Source: an uncultured Flavobacteriaceae bacterium
Lineage (GTDB): Bacteria; Bacteroidota; Bacteroidia; Flavobacteriales; Flavobacteriaceae
DNA: 64,000 bases
Direction of reading: 5' to 3'
Assembly (NCBI GenBank): GCA_947493175.1
Contig: CANLQD010000002.1
Location: 496,001-560,000 of the forward strand
Part shown: positions 36,501 through 44,678 of the stretch, piece after piece
How the letters are laid out: every line of letters begins with the position of its first letter
Numbering within the stretch: the stretch's first letter is position 1
The notes under the pieces: generated by a model
Seen by the model: only the letters and a program-made list of their open reading frames with translations
Told to the model about the DNA's origin: nothing
The model's database searches: none
Translations under genes and position numbers: made by a program

Positions 36501-37319
36501 ATGCAATTATTATATACGCTCGCTAAAAAACCCTTCTTTGGGAACTTTATGGTTTCATGGCGCAACCCGTTATCGGAAGCACAACAAAAAGAATGGGAAC
36601 CAATTTCGTTCAAAAGCAATTCCAGAGCCTTACTGCGTGGACTGGTAGCGGAATCGAAACTACCACAAACAAAAGGTATCATAGTAATGGGCCACCCCAT
36701 GGGAAAAGAAGCCAAAGGGTATTTCTTAAAGAATGGGTATACCGATTTACTTCGTCAGAACGGGTACCATGTATTGGTATTCGATATCAACGGTTTTGGT
36801 GAGAGTCAAGTAGGCAATTTTGATTACTTCGAGGACATCATTGCAGCAGGAAACACCGCTAAAACCTATTATCCTACCCTGCCTTTGGGATATCTTGGAA
36901 TATCGTTGGGCGGACAATTTGCTACCATAGCCTTTGCTGAGAACCATTCGTTTGAATTTGCGGTTGTTGAAAGTGCTGCCAATACCTTGGAAGATTTTTG
37001 GGTACACTATCCGATAGCTTTCAAAACCTTGAAATTACTTTATTTTTTCATGCCACGATACCGAAAAAGAATTCGGATGATCGATCGAATTAAAAATGCC
37101 AAGGGCTTAAAGAATTTATTACTCATCTATATTGACAAGGACGAGGTGATCCGAGACGATGCCGGATTGAAATTTAAAGAGGCGTCTCCCCTACCCACCC
37201 AACTGGTGACCTATACAAATGCCAAGCATGCACAACTTCCCAAATCATCGAATCGGGAGGCCTATTTTCGTTTAATCGTCGATTACTTCGATTCTCACAC
37301 TTCTAAGCCGCAAGAATGA
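36501..37319 (+). CDS. Alpha/beta hydrolase (first of the TetR operon)
   Basis: The 272-residue protein has the alpha/beta hydrolase pattern. A glycine/histidine loop GHPMGKEAKGYFL lies near 64-76. The strand-turn HVLVFDINGFGES follows, then the nucleophile elbow GISLGG with S135. Candidate acid and histidine residues lie in IYIDKDEVI and NAKHAQLP. There is no signal peptide. Start and TetR stop are adjacent (TAA-ATG), and its own stop overlaps the next start by 4 nt (ATGA). Substrate unknown. Confidence 0.85.
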   Translation: MQLLYTLAKKPFFGNFMVSWRNPLSEAQQKEWEPISFKSNSRALLRGLVAESKLPQTKGIIVMGHPMGKEAKGYFLKNGYTDLLRQNGYHVLVFDINGFGESQVGNFDYFEDIIAAGNTAKTYYPTLPLGYLGISLGGQFATIAFAENHSFEFAVVESAANTLEDFWVHYPIAFKTLKLLYFFMPRYRKRIRMIDRIKNAKGLKNLLLIYIDKDEVIRDDAGLKFKEASPLPTQLVTYTNAKHAQLPKSSNREAYFRLIVDYFDSHTSKPQE

Positions 37320-38164
37320 AAAAAAAGCATATCACCACACAAGATGGGTATAAGATTACCGCTCATCATTTTGAACCCAAAAAAACCAAGGGTGCCACTT
37401 TTGTTATATCGGGAGGGGTAGGTTTGCCGCAACGCTTTTTCTTTAAATTTGCCCAATGGCTTTCCGAACAAGGGTGCCACGCCTACACTTTCGATTACAG
37501 GGGTATTGCCCTTTCCGTCCCGGCAAGCTTGAAGGGAATGAACGCTTCTTATAAGCAATGGACCCAGTATGATTTTAAATCGCTTACCGATCATGTGCGC
37601 AAAACACATCCGAACGATCGCTTGTACCACATTGGTCATAGTTTTGGAGGTAACAGTCTTGGTATGAGCTCAGCACATGCCAGCTATGATAAATTCCTCA
37701 CTGTGGGCTCTCAATTCGGATATTTTCGGAACTTTCCCCTACATATGCAACTTACTATTTTACTGGGCTTTGGAGTATTAACACCTTTACTGACATCGTT
37801 CATGGGTTACTTTCCCTCTTCTTGGTTGGGATTGGGCGAACCGCTTCCCAAACAAGTGGCCAAAGATTGGGCTACCTTATTGTTACATGAACGTTCTATG
37901 TTGGCCCTAGCGGAGCAATATGGAGAGAATCACTATAAAAAAATTACACAACCCATACTGATGTTAAGTATAGATGATGATACCTTTGCCCCGAAAAAAG
38001 CGGTCGATGTGCTGGCACAGCGGGTTTTTGTCAATGCAGCTGTGGAAAGGCGGCATTTGGTACCCAAAGAATTTGGCCTTTTAAAAATAGGGCATAACGA
38101 TTTTTTTAGAAAAAAACACCAAGAGTCACTTTGGCCCATCGTGCCAAAATGGTTCAAAATATAA
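37316..38164 (+). CDS. Alpha/beta hydrolase (second of the TetR operon)
   Basis: The 282 residues have the oxyanion segment FVISGGVGLPQRFFF, the strand HAYTFDYRGIALS and the nucleophile elbow GHSFGG with S109. The acid is probably in DDDTFAPKKA and the histidine in IGHNDFF. The protein is cytoplasmic. It belongs to the family often labelled serine aminopeptidase S33-like; the substrate cannot be inferred. It is translationally coupled to the previous hydrolase. Confidence 0.85.
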   Translation: MKKKHITTQDGYKITAHHFEPKKTKGATFVISGGVGLPQRFFFKFAQWLSEQGCHAYTFDYRGIALSVPASLKGMNASYKQWTQYDFKSLTDHVRKTHPNDRLYHIGHSFGGNSLGMSSAHASYDKFLTVGSQFGYFRNFPLHMQLTILLGFGVLTPLLTSFMGYFPSSWLGLGEPLPKQVAKDWATLLLHERSMLALAEQYGENHYKKITQPILMLSIDDDTFAPKKAVDVLAQRVFVNAAVERRHLVPKEFGLLKIGHNDFFRKKHQESLWPIVPKWFKI

Positions 38165-38169
38165 GTTCT

Positions 38170-38808
38170 ATGGAGCGTTCATTTTTAAAAGCTACCTATT
38201 TCATCGATAGCGACCATCCGGCTATTATCGAATATACGCATAAGATAATCACCGGTTGCCAGACCGACACTCAGAAATGCATTGCTTTGTTCGATGTGGT
38301 CCGAGATTCTTACTACTACGATCCTTACCATTTAGACCTACGGCCCCAGACCTTGAAGGCTAGTACTATTTTACCGCGCAGGTCTGCCTACTGTATTGAA
38401 AAAGCCATATTGTTATGCGCCCTGTTACGGGCTGCTCAAATTCCGGCTCGATTAAACTTCGGTAACGTCAAAAATCATATCGCAGTGGAGAAAATCGTAA
38501 AGATACTCCAAACCGACGTTTTGGTTTTTCATGGTTGTACAGAGGTTTTTTTGGAAGATCGATGGATAAAATTGACTCCTGCCTTCAATACGGCACTATG
38601 CAAAAAACTCGGTGTCCCTGTTCTTGTTTTTGATGGGAAGAACGATGCCGTATTTCAACAGTTCAATGAGGATGGAAGCACTTTTATGGAATACCTACAC
38701 GACTATGGTAGTTTTGATGACCTGCCATATGCAAAAATGTTGAGCAGTCTAAAAGAACACTACCCACATATTCAAATCCCAGAGAGCCTTGTTTTGAATT
38801 TGACCTGA
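38170..38808 (+). CDS. Transglutaminase-like domain protein
   Basis: The start at 38170 (MERSFLKATYFIDSDHP) gives 212 residues and follows the previous stop by 5 nt; the frame also continues to 38131. The transglutaminase/protease-like core is seen in RRSAYCIEKAILLCALLRAA, with the probable nucleophile C75, and in HGCTEVFLEDRWIKL with H121. The usual third catalytic residue, an aspartate in a DPT or DAT segment, is replaced (LTPAFN). That occurs in relatives of this subgroup and may mean altered chemistry. Substrate unknown. Confidence 0.85.
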   Translation: MERSFLKATYFIDSDHPAIIEYTHKIITGCQTDTQKCIALFDVVRDSYYYDPYHLDLRPQTLKASTILPRRSAYCIEKAILLCALLRAAQIPARLNFGNVKNHIAVEKIVKILQTDVLVFHGCTEVFLEDRWIKLTPAFNTALCKKLGVPVLVFDGKNDAVFQQFNEDGSTFMEYLHDYGSFDDLPYAKMLSSLKEHYPHIQIPESLVLNLT

Positions 38809-38811
38809 CGT

Positions 38812-39495
38812 ATGAAAGCCGACGAAAAACAACTGAGTTATACGACCGTTAACACCTATTCGACCCTAAATGAATTAACAGACCATACCAAATATGTATG
38901 GGTGGTACTTCATGGTATCGGGTATTTGAGTCGCTACTTCCTAAAGTATTTTGATGCATTACCCAAAGAGGAGCATTACATCATTGCACCACAGGCCCCT
39001 TCAAAGTATTACTTGAACGAGGAATATAAACACGTTGGGGCCAGCTGGTTGACTAAGGAGCAAACCGCGCAGGAAACCAAAAATGTCATTTCGTATTTAG
39101 ACGCGGTCTTAGAGAAAGAAGGGATGCCTTCAGATAAAGAATTGATCATTTTTGGTTTTTCCCAAGGGGTTTCTATAGCTTCCCGATGGGTCGCCCAACG
39201 AAGAATACCATGTCAAAAATTGGTGTTGTATGCAGGTAGCATCCCCAATGAGCTCACTGCTTCGGATTTTGATTTTTTAAACGAATACGGAACGGAAGTA
39301 CTGACAATAGTGGGGAATCAAGACGAATATTTGACCAAGGAGCGTAGAGAAATAGAAACCACAAAAATCCATGAATTATTTAACGGAAAAGCAAAGCAGC
39401 TTTATTTTGAGGGTAGACACGAAGTCAAAAAAGACATCATAAACAACATTGAATTCGGAAGGCATTCTTCGAAAAAACGTGATTATGAAAAGTGA
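38812..39495 (+). CDS. Serine esterase / phospholipase-like alpha/beta hydrolase
   Basis: The 227 residues resemble the carboxylesterase/phospholipase (Abhydrolase_2) group. VVLHGIGYLSRYFLKYF is the oxyanion region, IIAPQAPSKYYLNEEYKH follows, and the nucleophile is S117 in GFSQGVSIASRW. A late aspartate (VGNQDEYLT) and histidine (EGRHEVKKD) complete a plausible triad. It is 3 nt after the transglutaminase-like gene. Substrate unknown; acyl esters of small molecules or lipids are typical of the group. Confidence 0.87.
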   Translation: MKADEKQLSYTTVNTYSTLNELTDHTKYVWVVLHGIGYLSRYFLKYFDALPKEEHYIIAPQAPSKYYLNEEYKHVGASWLTKEQTAQETKNVISYLDAVLEKEGMPSDKELIIFGFSQGVSIASRWVAQRRIPCQKLVLYAGSIPNELTASDFDFLNEYGTEVLTIVGNQDEYLTKERREIETTKIHELFNGKAKQLYFEGRHEVKKDIINNIEFGRHSSKKRDYEK

Positions 39496-39562
39496 TTTTA
39501 GGCGTCGCTCCTGCTGTTATGGAATATTCAAAGAAGAATGAAGTATATTTTAGTGAATTCAT

Positions 39563-39961
39563 ATGAACCGCAACATCGCACATATCACCCTAGTAGTCAA
39601 AGATTATGATGAGGCTATTGCATTTTATACCCAAAAGCTAGCATTTACGTTATTGCAGGATGAAAAACTCAGTGATTCAAAGCGGTGGGTTCTTGTTGGA
39701 CCATCGGGCCCAAACAATTGTTGCCTGTTACTTGCCAAGGCCGCAAATGAAAATCAATTGCAAGCTATTGGAAACCAGACAGGTGGCCGTGTATTCTTAT
39801 TTTTATACACCGATGATTTTTGGAAAGATTATCACCGAATGGTGGAACAGGGAATTATATTTACGAGACCTCCCAAAAAAGAAGTTTACGGCACGGTGGC
39901 GGTATTCGAAGACCTCTATGGAAACCTATGGGATTTAATAGAACCCGCTTCCCGTGATTAA
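39563..39961 (+). CDS. VOC (glyoxalase-like) family protein
   Basis: The 132-residue protein has the two beta-alpha-beta-beta-beta units of the vicinal oxygen chelate fold. ITLVVKDYDEAIAFYTQKL starts the first unit and YHRMVEQGIIFTRPPKKE the second. DLYGNLWDLIEP carries the last metal-ligand glutamate position. It follows the esterase by 67 nt and may be the last gene of the TetR operon. The family covers glyoxalases, dioxygenases and antibiotic-binding proteins; no specific function can be assigned. Confidence 0.85.
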   Translation: MNRNIAHITLVVKDYDEAIAFYTQKLAFTLLQDEKLSDSKRWVLVGPSGPNNCCLLLAKAANENQLQAIGNQTGGRVFLFLYTDDFWKDYHRMVEQGIIFTRPPKKEVYGTVAVFEDLYGNLWDLIEPASRD

Positions 39962-40046
39962 ACTAGGGTTTACAGGCCCTGGGCAGCTTCAACAGATTTT
40001 TAATTCATAGGTTTTAGGCAGCAATAAAAACCAAAAGTTATTTCTC

Positions 40047-40970
40047 TTAATTGTCTGTTTCCAAAGCTTCGTAATAGCTAATTTTTCTGGTTTTATAGGC
40101 GTTTTCGGGGGTTGTGATCTGCTTCACCCAATTTGCAGATTCGTTATCATCGAACTGGTAAACGTACTCCTGGGTTGCTTTTTCCTCTCCCCTATTGGTG
40201 GTCAACTTAATAAGATTGTAAAAATCATCATAGGTATAAACCTTTTCGCTTTCCGGGCTAAATTGCTTGGTTTTGGTGTCGAAAAAGAAATTGATCTTCG
40301 AAACGGGCATGTCTTGTTCATCAAAAACCTCTTCCGAAGCCGTATGGGGGGTTCCGTTCAGATATTTTTTGGTTAAGACTATCTTTTCCAAGGAACCATT
40401 TTTACGCTTCTTGCTCGAGGTGCGAATTGATTTTTGAAGCTCCCCATTAAGTACGTAACTCACCGTTTGCTCACCTCGATATTCCTTATATTCGACTTGG
40501 GTCTCATCGATTCCCTGATCATTGGTTCTTATTACCTTTATCAATCGCCCGTTGGCATCGTAGCGATATTCATATTGGTCCAGGAAAACCTTGTCGTATG
40601 ACATAATTTTCTCGAGTATTTTTCGATTTCCTGTGGTATCGATCGTGTAAAAATTCGCGATACTGGTTGCATTATCGAACTGATTGTCCCGATAGTTTTC
40701 AAATCGTTTCTCTAATAGTTCAGAATTCTTATAGGTATAATGGGTAACATCGTAATCGGTATCGTTATATCGGGTGACCGATTTAGTAAGCAATCCGTCT
40801 TCGTTAAACTCGTATTCTTCCTTGCCGTAATCAGTACTTACCATACACGATTTTACGCGTCCTCTTAAGTCAAAATCCTGCATAGTGAAAATCCTGATTT
40901 CCTGGGAGCTTAATACACCGGGCAGAAAAAGTAAGAGCAGTAGTACGGGACAGGAGTAGTTTTTTACCAT
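40047..40970 (-). CDS. Secreted protein with YD/RHS-like strand repeats
   Basis: The 307 residues start with a signal peptide ending near LSS|QEI. The mature protein is all-beta and repetitive, with units of the form Y-x-Y-[DNK]-x-x-G/N-x-L (EYEFNEDGLLTK, HYTYKNSELLEK, EYRYDANGRLIK, VYTYDDFYNLIK). These resemble single YD repeats but are too few and too spaced for an RHS toxin shell. There is no toxin domain or immunity gene. Location is periplasmic or outer surface; function unknown. Confidence 0.8.
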   Translation of the reverse strand: MVKNYSCPVLLLLLFLPGVLSSQEIRIFTMQDFDLRGRVKSCMVSTDYGKEEYEFNEDGLLTKSVTRYNDTDYDVTHYTYKNSELLEKRFENYRDNQFDNATSIANFYTIDTTGNRKILEKIMSYDKVFLDQYEYRYDANGRLIKVIRTNDQGIDETQVEYKEYRGEQTVSYVLNGELQKSIRTSSKKRKNGSLEKIVLTKKYLNGTPHTASEEVFDEQDMPVSKINFFFDTKTKQFSPESEKVYTYDDFYNLIKLTTNRGEEKATQEYVYQFDDNESANWVKQITTPENAYKTRKISYYEALETDN

Positions 40971-41023
40971 AGAGCAAAATTACTTTTATTCGATCAACCT
41001 AAAACAAAATTAATACCAAAAAT

Positions 41024-41053
41024 AAAAAGGGACGGTATTAACCGCCCCTTTTC
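41024..41053 (-). terminator. Terminator of dnaK
   Basis: On the minus strand AAAAGGGG-CGGT and ACCG-TCCCTTTTT pair around TAAT, followed by a T run, about 30 nt past the dnaK stop. It has one mismatch in the stem. Confidence 0.8.
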
Positions 41054-41079
41054 AATATAAAGAAAACAATGTATGATGT

Positions 41080-42987
41080 TTATTTCACTTCTTCGAAATC
41101 TACATCCTCAACATTATCCCCTTCTGTAGTACCTTCCGCAGATGCGGCATCTCCCTCGGGCGATGCACCGTTCTGTTGCGCTTCTGCTTGCGCTTTATAC
41201 ATTTCTTCGGAAGCTACTTTCCAGGCTTCATTGATTTTATCCAATGCCGGGGTGATTACTGCCAAATCCTTGGTTTCGTATGCTTTTCGCAATTCCTCCA
41301 AAGCTTCTTCAATGGGTTTCTTTTTATCATCGGATAATTTATCCCCGAATTCTTTCAATTGTTTTTCGGTCTGAAAAATCATTCCGTCGGCCTCGTTCAA
41401 CTTGTCGGCAGTTTCCTTCGCTTTTTGATCGGCTTCTGCATTCGCTTCTGCCTCTGCCTTCATCTTTTCGATTTCCTCTTCGGTCAATCCAGAGGAGGCC
41501 TCTATACGAATATCCTGTGATTTACCGGTTGCCTTATCGGTAGCGGAGACTTTGATGATACCGTTTGCATCGATATCGAACGTTACTTCAATCTGTGGCG
41601 TTCCCCGTTGTGCGGGCGGAATACCATCTAAGTGAAAACGCCCAATGGTCTTGTTATCTGCCGCCATGGCTCGCTCCCCTTGCAATACATGTATTTCAAC
41701 AGATGGCTGATTGTCCGCTGCTGTCGAGAATACCTGCGATTTTTTGGTAGGGATGGTCGTGTTCGCTTCGATCAATTTGGTAAACACGTTGCCCATGGTT
41801 TCGATACCCAAGGATAAGGGGGTAACATCTAAGAGCAATACGTCTTTTACATCTCCCGTGAGTACGCCTCCCTGAATGGCAGCTCCTACGGCAACCACTT
41901 CATCGGGATTCACCCCTTTAGAAGGTTTCTTTCCAAAAAACTTCTCTACCGCATCCTGCACGGCAGGAATTCGGGTAGAACCACCTACCAGGATAATTTC
42001 ATCGATATCACTTTTTGAAAGCCCAGCAGCTTTCAATGCTGTCTGGCATGGTTCGATCGTACGCTTCACCAAGTCCTCGATCAATTGCTCGAACTTTGCT
42101 TTGGTCAAGGTACGCACCAAGTGCTTAGGACCGGTAGAGGTGGCAGTTACATATGGAAGGTTTATTTCGGTCTGCGCGGAAGAAGACAATTCTATTTTCG
42201 CCTTTTCGGCAGCTTCCCTCAAACGCTGCAAAGCCATGGCATCGTCTCTCAAATCGATGCTTTCGTCTTTCTTAAACTCTTCGGCCAACCAATCAATAAT
42301 TTTTTGGTCAACATCATCACCTCCCAAATGGGTGTCGCCATCGGTCGATAACACTTCAAATACACCATCTCCCAGTTCCAGAATAGATACGTCGTGGGTA
42401 CCCCCACCGAAGTCAAAAACGACAATTTTTTGGTCGGTATCCTTTTTATCCATTCCATAGGCCAACGAAGCTGCCGTGGGCTCATTGATAATACGTTCTA
42501 CCGTAAGACCAGCGATTTCACCAGCTTCTTTTGTAGCCTGTCGCTGCGCATCGTTGAAGTATGCAGGGACCGTAATGACAGCTCTCGAAACATCTTGTCC
42601 TAAATAATCCTCGGCTGTTTTCTTCATTTTCTGAAGAATCATGGCCGACAATTCCTGGGGTGTATACAAACGGCCATCGATATCGACTCTTGGTGTATCA
42701 TTGTCGCCTTTTACCACCTTATACGGAACCCTATCCGCCTCTTTGCTAGATTCGGAATACTTATTTCCCATAAAGCGCTTTATGGAATAAATGGTTTTGC
42801 CCGGATTTGTTACCGCCTGTCGTTTGGCCGGATCACCGACCTTGATCTCTCCACCTTCCACAAACGCGATAACAGAGGGAGTTGTTCTCTTTCCTTCGGC
42901 ATTTGGAATAACCACCGGCTCATTTCCTTCCATTACGGAGACGCAGGAGTTGGTAGTACCCAAATCTATACCTATAATTTTGCTCAT
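41080..42987 (-). CDS. dnaK: Molecular chaperone DnaK (Hsp70)
   Basis: The 635 residues cover the full Hsp70. The N-terminal ATPase has [40 protein letters not shown] and [19 protein letters not shown]. The substrate domain starts around [16 protein letters not shown], and the protein ends in the acidic tail EDVDFEEVK typical of DnaK. It works with DnaJ and GrpE, neither of which is adjacent. The upstream region carries an unusual palindrome and promoter-like element (43039-43071), and a terminator follows. Confidence 0.97.
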   Translation of the reverse strand: MSKIIGIDLGTTNSCVSVMEGNEPVVIPNAEGKRTTPSVIAFVEGGEIKVGDPAKRQAVTNPGKTIYSIKRFMGNKYSESSKEADRVPYKVVKGDNDTPRVDIDGRLYTPQELSAMILQKMKKTAEDYLGQDVSRAVITVPAYFNDAQRQATKEAGEIAGLTVERIINEPTAASLAYGMDKKDTDQKIVVFDFGGGTHDVSILELGDGVFEVLSTDGDTHLGGDDVDQKIIDWLAEEFKKDESIDLRDDAMALQRLREAAEKAKIELSSSAQTEINLPYVTATSTGPKHLVRTLTKAKFEQLIEDLVKRTIEPCQTALKAAGLSKSDIDEIILVGGSTRIPAVQDAVEKFFGKKPSKGVNPDEVVAVGAAIQGGVLTGDVKDVLLLDVTPLSLGIETMGNVFTKLIEANTTIPTKKSQVFSTAADNQPSVEIHVLQGERAMAADNKTIGRFHLDGIPPAQRGTPQIEVTFDIDANGIIKVSATDKATGKSQDIRIEASSGLTEEEIEKMKAEAEANAEADQKAKETADKLNEADGMIFQTEKQLKEFGDKLSDDKKKPIEEALEELRKAYETKDLAVITPALDKINEAWKVASEEMYKAQAEAQQNGASPEGDAASAEGTTEGDNVEDVDFEEVK

Positions 42988-43038
42988 TTTATGTGTTTTA
43001 AATATTAGTGCCTGTTTTTTTTAAAGTCGATACGTAAA

Positions 43039-43071
43039 TGTCAAACAATATGCCAAGTCAGTTTAACTGAC
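43039..43071 (-). promoter_or_regulatory. Candidate heat-shock promoter/operator in front of dnaK
   Basis: On the plus strand 43057-43071 is the perfect palindrome GTCAGTT-T-AACTGAC. Next to it, read on the minus strand (43056 to 43039), is TTGGCATATTGTTTGACA. This lies about 50 nt before the dnaK ATG. It has the spacing of a -24/-12 (sigma-54-like) element, TGGCA-N6-TTG, rather than the TAnnTTTG box. I recall related TTGGCA-TTTGA elements before flavobacterial chaperone genes, but I cannot check this here. Confidence 0.45.
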
Positions 43072-43200
43072 AGGATGTCATTTGGCCGCAAGAAAAGAAA
43101 AATGTAACACCACCTCTTGCCAAACAAGAATTCCCTAAAAAATGGTACTTTTAAAACAGCCGGTCGTATCGACCTACAACTTCAATCTATATCAAACTAT

Positions 43201-43572
43201 ATGAAATTAGGAGCATTCTCTGTAAGCTTGAGTGTCAAGGACCTGCAAGTTTCAAAAAAGTTTTACGAAGACCTGGGTTTCAACGTATTTGGGGGTGATG
43301 TGAACAAGAACTATCTCATCATGAAAAATGGCAATTCCCTTATTGGACTATTTCAAGGAATGTTCGAGAACAACATTTTGACCTTTAATCCCGGATGGGA
43401 CGAAAACGCCCATACCTTGGAATCGTACGATGATGTGAGAGACATCCAAAAAGAACTGAAAAGTAAAGGAGTTCCAATACTCACAGAGGCTGACGCAAAG
43501 ACCGAAGGACCTGCAAGTATTGTCATTGCCGACCCGGACGGAAATACAATCCTGATCGATCAGCACGTGTAG
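43201..43572 (+). CDS. VOC (glyoxalase-like) family protein
   Basis: The start at 43201 (MKLGAFSVSLSVKDLQ) gives 123 residues; the frame runs upstream to 43117 without family sequence. The vicinal oxygen chelate fold is seen in SVSLSVKDLQVSKKFYEDLG and in the closing IVIADPDGNTILIDQH. It is a different branch from the VOC protein at 39563, with a longer loop (MFENNILTFNPGWDEN). Function not assignable. It converges on the DUF1080 gene 10 nt away. Confidence 0.86.
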   Translation: MKLGAFSVSLSVKDLQVSKKFYEDLGFNVFGGDVNKNYLIMKNGNSLIGLFQGMFENNILTFNPGWDENAHTLESYDDVRDIQKELKSKGVPILTEADAKTEGPASIVIADPDGNTILIDQHV

Positions 43573-43582
43573 GATTTCCCCG

Positions 43583-44524
43583 TTATTCTATTACCGGGGT
43601 AAGCACCATACTCTTAAATTCTACCGGGCCGTGGTCGCCCTGAATAAAAATTGGTCCGGGAGCAACTTCGTCATTATCAAGGGCACCACCCGTCATACCA
43701 GGGATGTTTTGTTCACTGATAATGGTTATACCGTTGGCGATAACCGTAATCCTTCGCCCTATTAATGTAATGTCATAGGTTTGCCATTCGCCAGGTGCTT
43801 TGGCTACCATTTGGTTTGGCGTTAAAAACCCATATACACCACCAAATAATACACTGGAAGGTTCTAAACCGGCATTATCGGCTATCTGCACCTCATAACG
43901 ACCACGGAGATATAATCCACTATTGCTTCCTTCCGGGTATCGAAACTCGACCTGTAATCCAAAGTTTGTAAACTTCTGGTCCGAAATAAGATTCGAACCG
44001 GATCTGGGGCTCTTCAAAATTCCATCTTCGACTACCCACTGATTTTCTCCTTCGGCATACCATCCCTCCAAGTCCTTTCCGTTAAAAAGAGTAATCGATT
44101 CTCCCCAAACCGGATCGGCATTATGTGGTAACTTAGGGGCTCTTACCCCCGCCCATTCATAACTGTTTCCATCGGTATAAATCATGGTGCCCTTCAGCGA
44201 ACCATTTTCCAAGGTTCCCTTGAACTGCATGTCGACACCCTTGGGTTCCCATTGCGGCGGAATGGCAAAGCTGAACACCCCGTTCTCCATTTTTACTTCG
44301 GATATAGGACGAGCACTCCCAAAGGCATAAACGAAACGCCCCACCAACGTACTATTGCCCGAATGGGTAATTTCGAGCCACGAGGGCAGTTCTTTTCCTT
44401 CTTGGGAAATAGTCAAGTTCCAACGTCCCTCAATATTCCCAACCTCCTGAGCATATGTTTTTAAGAAGTTTAGGGATAATACCGTTATAGTTAAAATTGT
44501 AAACAAAGTAGCTTTAGATCGCAT
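43583..44524 (-). CDS. Secreted DUF1080 protein (3-keto-disaccharide hydrolase family)
   Basis: About 313 residues follow a signal peptide ending near KTYA|QEV; an in-frame ATG at 44536 is an alternative start. The N-terminal part (about 30-120) is a small beta domain, GRWNLTISQEGKELPSWLEI. The C-terminal part is the LamG-like DUF1080 domain: SITLFNGKDLEGWY, VEFRYPEGSNSGLYLRGRYE, WQTYDITLIGRRITVIANG and ending GPVEFKSMVLTPV. Members cleave 3-keto-glycosides. Divergent to a Tat-exported oxidoreductase, it forms a likely oxidise-then-cleave pair for a sugar substrate. Confidence 0.88.
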   Translation of the reverse strand: MRSKATLFTILTITVLSLNFLKTYAQEVGNIEGRWNLTISQEGKELPSWLEITHSGNSTLVGRFVYAFGSARPISEVKMENGVFSFAIPPQWEPKGVDMQFKGTLENGSLKGTMIYTDGNSYEWAGVRAPKLPHNADPVWGESITLFNGKDLEGWYAEGENQWVVEDGILKSPRSGSNLISDQKFTNFGLQVEFRYPEGSNSGLYLRGRYEVQIADNAGLEPSSVLFGGVYGFLTPNQMVAKAPGEWQTYDITLIGRRITVIANGITIISEQNIPGMTGGALDNDEVAPGPIFIQGDHGPVEFKSMVLTPVIE

Positions 44525-44678
44525 ATTCCAATTCATTTAATAGTCGTAAATATAGCCAATACCTACCATATTCGTAAATACGCTGAGTATATCTTCACAA
44601 CCCTTTTAAGCGGTATCAAAGAATCTATAAATTTCACTAACTTTAGAGCATAGGAACAACTAGCAACCGACCGTACTT

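Noticed and set aside
36501..39495. One of the operon's alpha/beta hydrolases as the missing MenH
   Set aside because: None shows a clear MenH pattern, and the operon is under TetR control and divergent from the men genes.
40047..40970. YD-like repeats as a sign of an RHS toxin
   Set aside because: Only a few spaced units, no toxin domain, no immunity gene and a plain signal peptide.
41876..42460. 194-codon plus-strand open frame opposite dnaK
   Set aside because: It is the antisense of dnaK; the composition follows the complementary codons and no family features are present.
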